A stretch of 16,038 nt of DNA from DAOVDI01 sp965373045 (GTDB lineage: Bacteria; Acidobacteriota; Aminicenantia; Aminicenantales; Aminicenantaceae). A program made the position numbers and the translations under genes. The DNA lies in NCBI GenBank assembly GCA_965373045.1, contig CBDVEQ010000036.1:1-16038 (forward strand), given 5' to 3'. A model generated the notes under the pieces. That model searched no databases. It was not told where the DNA came from and saw only the letters and a program-made list of their open reading frames with translations. This document shows, in pieces, positions 1 to 5,995 of the stretch; position 1 is the stretch's first letter, and the number at the start of each line of letters is the position of its first letter.

Positions 1-589
1 CATCAGCCCTGAGACCGGGAAAATCCACATACAGCTCACTCTTGTTTCCAAACTTCCCTTTCAGCATAGCCCGGAAAGGGCCGGCATAGGATCCACCCCA
101 GTTGGCAACGGAAACAGCGATCTCGATGCCTCCGCCCACCTTTCTAATACTGGCACACCTAATAATGTGTCTGGGTCCCGCACTATTCGTGCAAACAAGA
201 TCGGGTAGCGGACCGCTGTAGATAAAATTCTTTTCAATTCTCGATCTTTCGACAACAAAGGAGTTTAAACTTTCCCGCGGTCCAAAATGCTCTGTGCCCC
301 GGAGGCGTGGATATTGAGGAACGATTTTTACTCGCTTTTTAAAATGGGACCTGCCGAGAACAAATGTATAATCCCCTCCCCTTGTTGTTTCGACTTCCTT
401 GATACTGATCGACCGGCCAAGGACGACTTCAAAGAGTTTAATCTTTATCCCCCCCAACTCCCTCCCATCGGAAGTCTCCACCGTCCCAAAAATGCGAATT
501 TTGACTGCACCTGAGCCCGAATTCAGATTTCCCACCAGAAAGCCAAAACATAAAGAAAGAACAGTAATGCAAAAGACTTTTTTTATCAT
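1..589 (-). CDS. Secreted protein with transthyretin-like and CARDB-like domains, C-terminus beyond the left edge
   Basis: Reading the minus strand from the ATG at 589 gives 196 uninterrupted codons up to the window edge. The start is preceded by a purine-rich AGGGGG ribosome binding site 4 bases away. Residues 1-27 form a Sec signal peptide (MIKK, then a hydrophobic stretch to about residue 20, then a small-residue region). Residues about 29-95 look like a carboxypeptidase-regulatory/transthyretin-like beta sandwich (IRIFGTVETSDGRELGGIKI, then a GGDYTF turn). From residue 129 the segment PDLVCT, followed by IEIAVSVANWG and AGPF, resembles a CARDB domain, an Ig-like adhesion fold of exported proteins. 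The protein is therefore probably periplasmic or surface exposed; its function is unknown. A run of seven G in the coding strand at about 450-456 is a possible indel hotspot, but the frame is open on both sides. Domain names come from recognised patterns, not a profile search. Confidence 0.8.
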   Translation of the reverse strand, partial: MIKKVFCITVLSLCFGFLVGNLNSGSGAVKIRIFGTVETSDGRELGGIKIKLFEVVLGRSISIKEVETTRGGDYTFVLGRSHFKKRVKIVPQYPRLRGTEHFGPRESLNSFVVERSRIEKNFIYSGPLPDLVCTNSAGPRHIIRCASIRKVGGGIEIAVSVANWGGSYAGPFRAMLKGKFGNKSELYVDFPGLRAD

Positions 590-763
590 TTTTTCCCCCT
601 AGTTGATCAAAATATCTCGGATAATCCAGATAAACAGGATGCTCGTGAGTGACGTTGTCACAGGGGATACCCCATTCGCCCGGGTTTTTATAAACATCTA
701 TCCAACTGCTCCATTCGATCCATTTTGCTAAATTTAAGTCCTTTTATCTCCTCTATTTTTAAT

Positions 764-791
764 ACTATATAGAACAAACATATCCTGTCAA
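764..791 (-). promoter_or_regulatory. Candidate promoter for the secreted protein at the left edge
   Basis: On the minus strand TTGACA (786-791) is followed after 16 bases by TATAGT (764-769), a good sigma-70-type match. It lies in the 258-base gap between the small membrane protein gene (ends 848) and the left-edge gene (starts 589), and would give a leader of roughly 165 bases. The leader contains a 13-base dyad GTGAC-GTT-GTCAC (649-661) of unknown role. I see no other gene in the gap. Confidence 0.5.
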
Positions 792-847
792 TAAGGAGGG
801 GGACATTCTGCCTTAAAGGTTAGTTTGAGGTGATTGATTCCAATAGG

Positions 848-1075
848 CTATCTGTTTTTTCTAATTCCCTTAAACCATAATAATAAACCGATAAGCAGAC
901 TCACCAAGAATATCAACATGGAAATATTGAAGGCTCTAGGTTCCAGCTCTTGTCCTGATCCAATAGCCACTTCGGCCCAGAAAAACAACCAGGCAAGCCA
1001 AATTAGACGCAAAATCCAAATATAATACGGTCTTTTCCTTATCTTTAATACAGCATACATGTTTTTTTTGTCCAT
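848..1075 (-). CDS. Small two-helix membrane protein, putative reductive dehalogenase anchor (RdhB-like)
   Basis: This 75-residue protein has two predicted membrane helices, about residues 19-39 and 50-68. A lysine/arginine-rich N-terminus and a KGIRKNR tail would put both ends in the cytoplasm and the short loop outside. That loop carries E-L-E (residues 43-45); RdhB anchors are described, from memory, as having an ExE motif in an outward-facing loop that contacts the exported catalytic subunit. The ATG lies 3 bases after the stop of the rdhA-like gene, and its ribosome binding site (GGAAAGG) sits inside the last codons of that gene, so the two are probably translationally coupled. Size, topology and position all fit RdhB. 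The sequence is too short and divergent for recognition by sequence alone, so another small membrane protein remains possible. Confidence 0.7.
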   Translation of the reverse strand: MDKKNMYAVLKIRKRPYYIWILRLIWLAWLFFWAEVAIGSGQELEPRAFNISMLIFLVSLLIGLLLWFKGIRKNR

Positions 1076-1078
1076 GGC

Positions 1079-2425
1079 TCATTCCTTTCCTTGCATCGTA
1101 TCGATCCCATACTCCGGCAGATCGAGACGCCACCATTGTTCGACGCTTTTCTGACGGCCATAACCGAAAGCCTCATCCATGGAAGTAAAGAATCTATCCA
1201 GAGCCGGAATCTTGGCGCTTGCAGCCTTGACTATGTCATGAATCATGGTTTTGTCTTTCTTCGTCCAGGGACAGACAGCCAAGCACACACTACAGCCTGC
1301 CGTTGATTCCGACCAGTAAGCCAGGCACTTGGGAGAGTCCTCATACCAAGCTTGGTGGCCAGGATTATTCCAGGGGCCTTTTACTTCAAAACTGGGCTCG
1401 TCTTCAAAAGAAAGGCAATTTGGAGGGCAAGCTTCGGCGCACCGTTTGCATACTTTACAGAACTCCAGGAGGCCGAAATCAATCGGCTTGTCAACGGCCA
1501 TAGGAAGATCGGTAATGACCTTGCACAGGCGGACCATGGGCCCGAATTCCGGTGTAATCAGGCGGTTGGTCCGCCCAAGTTCCCCTAAGCCAGCGTCCAC
1601 TGCAATGGCAACGCTCGAACCGAGATCATTGACGCTGGGAATAGCAACATAACCTAATCCCCGGATAAAATGCGCCAGGGCTGCTACCAGTAATTCACAG
1701 CGACTGTACCCCAAAGAGGAGCCGGCGCCGCTTATCGAGGAAGGTGAACAGGCAATATTATCCAGAGACATCTGGACGCTAAGGGCAACAGCATACTTAC
1801 ATTTACCGGGTATGACCAGCTTTTCATCCTCTTCATAAGGCTCATCCACGGCCTCAAATACAATATTTTTTCTTCTTTCTGTGGCATTGATATGGCGCCG
1901 GTCATACACCGTTATCCCCATGGTGGCAGCACCGAAATAACGGGCAGCCGCTTTTATTACCCTTGCTGCTTCTTCCGGACTTGCGGAATATTTCTCCACT
2001 CCCCTTTGTTCAGGAGTCCTGACATTTTTGCTGGTCCAGGACCTTGTCCCCCGGTTCAATCCCCCAAGGCGAGAAATGACCCAGGCAGCATCCGAAAGAG
2101 CCCGGTCTTCAAGCCTGAAGCCAGGACGTCCCTCCCGGAAATATTGCGCCGTTTTTTCTCTGCTTTTTTTCCTCAGTTCCTTCAGATTTTCCATTCCGTA
2201 ATACTTAGACATGGAGCCAAAAACATTATTCATGGAATTAAACCGCGTGTACGAGTTATCATCGACAGTCAATTTGGGTTTATCGATCTCTTTAGCCCAC
2301 CATGGGTGACCAAATTTTTTAGAAAAGGTTGACGACGGTTTTTGTCCGTTTCTTAAGACGAAACCACTTCCGGCCGCCAATCCGGTTCCGCCTATACCAA
2401 ATTTAACGAAGTCCCTCCGATTCAT
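1079..2425 (-). CDS. Reductive dehalogenase-like catalytic protein (RdhA family), TAT-exported
   Basis: This 448-residue protein would catalyse corrinoid-dependent reduction, classically removal of halide from organohalides, on the outer face of the cytoplasmic membrane. The N-terminus has a twin-arginine motif, RRDFVK (residues 3-8), and a weakly hydrophobic stretch to about 24. Two [4Fe-4S] motifs are visible: C323-x2-C326-x2-C329-x3-C333-P, and C367-x10-C378-x2-C381-x3-C385-P. Tyr240, Asn266 and Arg299 have exactly the spacing of the PceA catalytic residues Tyr246, Asn272 and Arg305 (numbers from memory), and the length after signal removal fits the family. The start is fixed by AAGGAGG at 2432-2438. 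QueG (epoxyqueuosine reductase) shares cofactors, but lacks a TAT signal and a membrane partner; the RdhB-like gene directly downstream supports RdhA. The natural substrate cannot be told from sequence. No regulator gene or chaperone (RdhT/PceT type) is in the window. Confidence 0.88.
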   Translation of the reverse strand: MNRRDFVKFGIGGTGLAAGSGFVLRNGQKPSSTFSKKFGHPWWAKEIDKPKLTVDDNSYTRFNSMNNVFGSMSKYYGMENLKELRKKSREKTAQYFREGRPGFRLEDRALSDAAWVISRLGGLNRGTRSWTSKNVRTPEQRGVEKYSASPEEAARVIKAAARYFGAATMGITVYDRRHINATERRKNIVFEAVDEPYEEDEKLVIPGKCKYAVALSVQMSLDNIACSPSSISGAGSSLGYSRCELLVAALAHFIRGLGYVAIPSVNDLGSSVAIAVDAGLGELGRTNRLITPEFGPMVRLCKVITDLPMAVDKPIDFGLLEFCKVCKRCAEACPPNCLSFEDEPSFEVKGPWNNPGHQAWYEDSPKCLAYWSESTAGCSVCLAVCPWTKKDKTMIHDIVKAASAKIPALDRFFTSMDEAFGYGRQKSVEQWWRLDLPEYGIDTMQGKE

Positions 2426-2558
2426 CTTATACCTCCTTAAGTAAGATATTTCACGATATAAAGATACAAACAGAAGAATTTGCTTTTTTGGGTTGCTTTA
2501 ATTTCGATGGTAAAATAGACATCATCATAAGGAAAAGGAAGCCCTTTCGAGGAGGCTT

Positions 2559-2681
2559 ATGATGTTTAACAAATATGCGAAACGTTACACCACGAGGTTC
2601 AAGTTTCAGGTGATCATGGAAGTGATTAAAAGTTCTAAACAAATAGGCCAGATAGCCGGGCCTCTGGCCGCGACAAACTGA
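2559..2681 (+). pseudogene. Remnant of an IS3-family transposase orfA (N-terminal fragment)
   Basis: The plus strand encodes 40 residues after an AGGAGG site and tandem ATGs at 2559 and 2562. The segment RYTTRFKFQVIMEVIKSS followed by KQIGQIA matches the start of the IS3-family OrfA helix-turn-helix (pattern KYTxEFKxQVVLEALKGxKTxxQIA). After residue 33 similarity is lost (GPLAATN, then TGA), so the fragment breaks at about base 2657. No orfB, no complete helix-turn-helix and no clear terminal inverted repeats are present. It fills most of the otherwise empty gap 2426-2733 between rdhA and the first outer-membrane gene, and points opposite to both. It is a decayed insertion and probably not functional. 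Confidence 0.7.
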
Positions 2682-2689
2682 ATAGACAG

Positions 2690-2753
2690 AAAAGGATATA
2701 ATAATATTAGCAGTGCAATATTAATATTATGTGTTAATACTGATAATCCTTTT
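2690..2753. repeat. Nested inverted repeats at the 3' end of the first beta-barrel gene
   Basis: Outer arms AAAAGGAT (2690-2697) and ATCCTTTT (2746-2753) enclose inner arms ATAATATTA (2701-2709) and TAATATTAT (2722-2730). The structure overlaps the stop codon (2734-2736) of the minus-strand beta-barrel gene. On that strand it ends with a short T-run, so it could act as a weak terminator or an RNA 3'-end stabiliser. The spacings inside the arms are unequal and the stems are AT-rich, so this is only a candidate. Confidence 0.3.
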
Positions 2754-3636
2754 GTTGACCGGTTAAATGAATTTTAAATCCAACAACTATCATCCATTGC
2801 GAAATTTTTAGTTCAAATGTAGGAAAATGATCAATATTCGGTCCTGTAGTTGCTGTGGGAGTCCAATCGTAGTTGTTCAGTTTTCCGTAATACTTCGAAG
2901 GCTTGTCCAATTCCCATAGATAAGTTTTGGTAGGAGCAATGAAATACTTAAAACCGACAAAAATCCCAAAATTTCCAGCGATCTTTTGCTCTAAATCCAA
3001 GCCTACATTGCCTCCAATAATGGTTTCATTCTGACTGACAGATACATCCATTTCAAACCATTCAACATACGTGTAAATGAAAGGCCAGAGAGTAAAGGAC
3101 CAGGCATCTCCAAAACCGGCTCTCGAATTCAGCTCAACTTTTGTTAAGAAAATCGATGGTCCCGCAGATAAAGTAAGAAAAGTGCTTTTTCCTAAAGCCG
3201 CTCTGTATATCAAGTTTAAACTTATAGGAATAACAGAAAAGCTTCCCACATCCTCCCAAGAAGCTTGGCGATTATAAGACAATCCGCTCGAAGTCCATCT
3301 CCAATCAAATGTGTATGATCCAAAAAGATCAACTTCGGCCTTCTTAAGGTATGCCGCAGACAAAGATATACCCAGTTCTTTGGTGAAAAAATAACTGAAG
3401 CCGGCACTTGCTCCGAATAAACCACTCGGCATAGAGGCAAGAATATCTCCATTGTCGTTTGTCGTGACTCTAGTGATGTTATAAGAGCGAGTATAAACCG
3501 TGTCTCCAATACTAACTCCACCTGAATAATTTCCGTTAATATAAAACACAAATTCACCGGCAGACATCGGTTTTGATCCAAACAAAAAGAAGAAAACCGC
3601 ACAACACATTAAAATAAAGCACATTTTTTTTCTCAT
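2734..3636 (-). CDS. Outer-membrane beta-barrel protein (300 aa)
   Basis: The protein starts with a Sec signal peptide (residues 1-26: MRKK, a long hydrophobic core, cleavage near MSAG). It continues as alternating polar/apolar strands rich in aromatic and glycine residues, separated by polar loops. Recognisable strands include SAGFSYFFTKELGISLSAAY, ISLNLIYRA, FLTLSAGPSIFL, NFGIFVGFKYFIAP and, near the end, WMIVVGFKIHL. This is the pattern of OmpX/OmpW-like or generic OMP_b-brl barrels; I estimate 8-12 strands. The start follows AAAGGAGAT, about 7 bases upstream of the ATG. A TTGACA-type promoter lies upstream, so the gene may be transcribed separately from its neighbour. A pore, a binding protein and a purely structural barrel are all possible; no specific function can be assigned. 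Confidence 0.8.
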   Translation of the reverse strand: MRKKMCFILMCCAVFFFLFGSKPMSAGEFVFYINGNYSGGVSIGDTVYTRSYNITRVTTNDNGDILASMPSGLFGASAGFSYFFTKELGISLSAAYLKKAEVDLFGSYTFDWRWTSSGLSYNRQASWEDVGSFSVIPISLNLIYRAALGKSTFLTLSAGPSIFLTKVELNSRAGFGDAWSFTLWPFIYTYVEWFEMDVSVSQNETIIGGNVGLDLEQKIAGNFGIFVGFKYFIAPTKTYLWELDKPSKYYGKLNNYDWTPTATTGPNIDHFPTFELKISQWMIVVGFKIHLTGQQKDYQY

Positions 3637-3680
3637 GAAAACATCTCCTTTAACTCATTTAATAAAAATCACAAAATTAG

Positions 3681-3709
3681 TTTAAATCATAAAATATATA
3701 TCGTGTCAA
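3681..3709 (-). promoter_or_regulatory. Candidate promoter of the 300-aa beta-barrel gene
   Basis: On the minus strand TTGACA (3704-3709) is followed after 17 bases by TTTAAA (3681-3686), a perfect -35 with a mediocre -10. Directly upstream of the -35 is GGGATATATTCCC (3710-3722 on the minus strand), an imperfect palindrome with 4-base arms that could be an operator. The leader would be about 40 bases. Confidence 0.4.
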
Positions 3710-3773
3710 GGGAATATATCCCAGGAGTTCCTCTCTATCCTACAAATCGGTTTTCAGAACTCCGGTCTGAACG

Positions 3774-4400
3774 TCATAAATAAAGAACAATCCCGATGAC
3801 CAGGGGGAGGAACACCGTCGATTCGTCCTCGGTGAAAATCACGACCATACGGAACTCCCCGACCAAGCTTAGCTTCGGGCTCATAGGATAGTGCATCCCA
3901 AAGCCGAACAGCACGCCTAAGTTTGTCTGGGTATCCCAACCTCTCGTTACCGTCACATCGGCTGTGTAATATGGGGTGGTGATCCGGTAACGAACGGTTA
4001 GGTCGCTGATAGACTGTATGAATAATCCCAGACCCGCCATTCCGTAAATCTTCATCTTGGATTGCAGCGGGAAAAAATATTTTCCGCCACCGGCCAGAGA
4101 GAAAATGCCAAATGTCCCACCGCTGAAGGTGGCATTGGCAGGATGACCCCAATCATCAATATTGAGCATGAAAATATTATAACGCCCATCCGCAAAAAGG
4201 GTAAATCCCCCTTTCAAAGACAGGTCCAATGTGACCCCTCCGTGGAAGCCGAGACCCCATCCATCAGCAAGCTCTCCACTCGGGAGCGCCGGGCCTCCTG
4301 TCAAGTTGATGCTGATCTTGGGGCCAGTGGTCTGGGTGAAAACTGTCGATGCCGAAATGACAAAAATTCCAATAAACATTACAATCGCGGCTTTTTTCAT
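3774..4400 (-). CDS. Small outer-membrane beta-barrel protein (208 aa)
   Basis: A Sec signal peptide spans residues 1-22 (MKKAAIVMFIGIFVISA, cleavage near VFTQ). The mature part reads as about eight amphipathic strands in the style of OmpX/OmpA-type barrels: ISINLTGGPALPSG, LGFHGGVTLDLSL, GFTLFADGRYNIFML, FGIFSLAGGGKYFF, MKIYGMAGLGLFIQ, NLGVLFGFGMHYP, LSLVGEFRMVVIF and VFLPLVIGIVLYL at the C-terminus. The GxGxxF glycine-rich hairpins are typical of this fold. The start follows AAGGGAG. It lies 137 bases upstream of the larger barrel gene on the same strand; the two share the fold but I see no close sequence similarity, so a recent duplication is not evident. Its function is unknown. Confidence 0.8.
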   Translation of the reverse strand: MKKAAIVMFIGIFVISASTVFTQTTGPKISINLTGGPALPSGELADGWGLGFHGGVTLDLSLKGGFTLFADGRYNIFMLNIDDWGHPANATFSGGTFGIFSLAGGGKYFFPLQSKMKIYGMAGLGLFIQSISDLTVRYRITTPYYTADVTVTRGWDTQTNLGVLFGFGMHYPMSPKLSLVGEFRMVVIFTEDESTVFLPLVIGIVLYL

Positions 4401-4477
4401 GATAATCTCCCTTAATAGGAATTTTTTTAATAAAACTTTTCTTTGAAAATAAATGCACCATTGCTCTTATTCACATA

Positions 4478-4517
4478 AAGCATCATATGCTTAGCACAAC
4501 AAAATCATTTTTGTCAA
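4478..4517 (-). promoter_or_regulatory. Candidate promoter and operator-like dyad for the 208-aa barrel gene
   Basis: On the minus strand TTGACA lies at 4512-4517, and 17 bases downstream is the weak hexamer CTAAGC (4489-4494). A perfect dyad, AAGCAT-CAT-ATGCTT (4478-4492), overlaps that -10 position, a classic place for a repressor to bind. The leader would be about 80 bases. No regulator gene is nearby, so this rests on the pattern only. Confidence 0.3.
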
Positions 4518-4662
4518 GAAAAAAGGAACAAGCGGTTGAAACAAGCTCCAAATATGCAAGACTCATAAGTTCCATGACGTATTCTACGAATCCATTCTTT
4601 TGTAAGGAACCCTCAGAAATAGAAAATCCCCATGAAAATGCCTGTATGGAACTACAGTGTAA

Positions 4663-4691
4663 TAGACTTTGATTTAAATTTTAACTATAAT
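4663..4691 (+). promoter_or_regulatory. Promoter of the asnS operon, giving a near-leaderless transcript
   Basis: TAGACT (4663-4668), a 17-base spacer and a perfect TATAAT (4686-4691) precede the asnS ATG at 4702 by only 10 bases. Initiation about 7 bases after the -10 would be near 4698, leaving a leader of at most about four bases. No ribosome binding site lies before the ATG, in agreement with leaderless translation. Confidence 0.6.
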
Positions 4692-4701
4692 CCTTCGCGT
4701 T

Positions 4702-5994
4702 ATGAGCTGGATATACATTGAAGACATTGGAAAACACCAGGATCAGGAAGTCGAGATCCGTGGTTGGCTTTACAACAAGCGCTCCGGTGGGAAGATTCGT
4801 TTTCTTCTTATCCGGGATGGAACCGGGATCATACAATGCACCGCCTTTAATCCCGAGAAGGATAATCCTCTTTTTCAAAAAATCGACACTTTGACCCAGG
4901 AATCTTCCATTATCATCCATGGTCAAGTCAGAAAAGACAAACGGGCTAAGGGCGGATTCGAGATATCCATTAAGGATGTGGAAATCCTCCAGATCGCTGA
5001 GGAATATCCCATCACTCCCAAGGAACACGGAATCCCATTCCTTATGGAACACCGCCACCTGTGGTTGAGGTCAAAAAAGCAGAACGCAGTGCTTCAGATC
5101 CGTGCAGAACTCATCCGGGCCATCAGGGATTTTTTTGACGGCCGTGGTTTTCGTAATATGGATACACCCATCCTTACGCCAAGTGCATGTGAAGGAACCA
5201 CCACTCTCTTTGAAACTGAATATTTTGATCAAAAAGCATATCTCAGCCAGAGCGGACAGTTGTATAATGAAGCCACTGCGGCTGCGTTTGGAAAGGTCTA
5301 CTGTTTTGGCCCGACCTTTCGTGCCGAAAAATCAAAGACCCGAAAACACCTTATTGAGTTCTGGATGGTGGAACCCGAGGTTGCTTTTGCCAGGCTGAGT
5401 GACATCATCGAGTTGGGAGAAGACCTGATCCTTTACATCATCGATCGTATCCTGGACAGAAATAAAATCGAACTGAAAATGCTGGAAAGGGACACAAAAC
5501 CCCTGGAGAATATTCAGAAACCCTTTCCAAAAATCACTTATACGGAAGCGGTTGAAAAACTCAGCGGAAAGGGATCTTCCATTAAATGGGGAGATGATTT
5601 TGGCGCTCCTGAAGAAACCCTGTTAGCAGAAATATTCAACTCACCCGTTTGTGTTACTCATTTTCCAGCAGCTATAAAGGCCTTTTATATGCAGCCGGAC
5701 CAGGAACGCCCGGATACAGTCCTTGGTATCGATGTGATCGCATCTGAAGGTTATGGAGAAATTATCGGAGGGGGGCAGCGTATCCATGACCTGGCCCTTC
5801 TTGAGCAGCGTATCCATGAGTACAAGCTTCCACGCGAAGCTTATGAATGGTATATCGACTTGAGAAAGTATGGCTCATTTCCCCATTCAGGATTCGGTAT
5901 GGGAATTGAAAGAATGCTTGCATGGATATGCAAGATTAAACACATCAGGGAAACCATCCCTTTTCCCAGGCTCCTTTACCGCATCTATCCCTGA
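4702..5994 (+). CDS. asnS: Asparaginyl-tRNA synthetase
   Basis: AsnRS joins asparagine to tRNA(Asn) in the cytoplasm using ATP. The 430-residue length is normal for bacterial AsnRS. Residues about 1-105 are the OB-fold anticodon-binding domain (VEIRGWLYNKRSGGKIRFLL), and residues 115-430 are the class II catalytic core. Motif 2 is FRAEKSKTRKHLIEFWMVEPE (206-226), whose TRKHLxEFWMVEPE form separates AsnRS from AspRS. Motif 3 is GFGMGIERMLAWI (397-409), with Arg404 as the ATP-binding arginine. The C-terminal IPFPR...YP is typical. The start at 4702 gives a complete N-terminus; no upstream Met or ribosome binding site exists, and the promoter is only 10 bases away. It is the first gene of the plus-strand operon, one base from rimO. 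Its presence suggests direct Asn-tRNA charging rather than sole reliance on the GatCAB route. Confidence 0.96.
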   Translation: MSWIYIEDIGKHQDQEVEIRGWLYNKRSGGKIRFLLIRDGTGIIQCTAFNPEKDNPLFQKIDTLTQESSIIIHGQVRKDKRAKGGFEISIKDVEILQIAEEYPITPKEHGIPFLMEHRHLWLRSKKQNAVLQIRAELIRAIRDFFDGRGFRNMDTPILTPSACEGTTTLFETEYFDQKAYLSQSGQLYNEATAAAFGKVYCFGPTFRAEKSKTRKHLIEFWMVEPEVAFARLSDIIELGEDLILYIIDRILDRNKIELKMLERDTKPLENIQKPFPKITYTEAVEKLSGKGSSIKWGDDFGAPEETLLAEIFNSPVCVTHFPAAIKAFYMQPDQERPDTVLGIDVIASEGYGEIIGGGQRIHDLALLEQRIHEYKLPREAYEWYIDLRKYGSFPHSGFGMGIERMLAWICKIKHIRETIPFPRLLYRIYP

Positions 5995-5995
5995 T

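Larger units (their letters stand above)
4401..4701. other. Divergent intergenic region between the 208-aa barrel gene and asnS
   Basis: This 301-base AT-rich stretch separates the minus-strand barrel gene from the plus-strand asnS operon. It holds a candidate minus-strand promoter with an overlapping dyad (4478-4517), the asnS promoter (4663-4691) and a spaced inverted repeat AGTTCCAT (4568-4575)/ATGGAACT (4646-4653). A 61-codon plus-strand frame at 4487-4672 has no ribosome binding site and composition unlike a protein. I see no T-box, tRNA or terminator. Confidence 0.6.

Noticed and set aside
61..258. 65-codon minus-strand frame near the left edge
   Set aside because: It is out of frame with, and inside, the signal-peptide-bearing gene that runs from 589 to the edge.
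1892..2332. 146-codon plus-strand frame opposite the rdhA-like gene
   Set aside because: It is antisense to a well-supported gene with conserved cluster motifs, and its product has no recognisable features.
1079..2425. Epoxyqueuosine reductase QueG as the identity of the iron-sulfur/corrinoid protein
   Set aside because: The TAT signal, PceA-like Tyr/Asn/Arg spacing and adjacent two-helix anchor fit RdhA better.
4568..4653. 8-base inverted repeat AGTTCCAT/ATGGAACT upstream of asnS, considered as an RNA switch
   Set aside because: The arms are 70 bases apart, lie upstream of the probable transcription start, and a match of this size can arise by chance; no T-box features are present.
4487..4672. 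61-codon plus-strand frame in the gap before asnS
   Set aside because: It has no ribosome binding site, its composition is unlike a protein, and it overlaps promoter signals.
5870..5995. Upstream extension of the rimO frame to a Met inside asnS
   Set aside because: The 42 extra residues have no family similarity and overlap the asnS C-terminus (motif 3 region); the RimO family begins at MNKIALISLGCAKN, base 5996.
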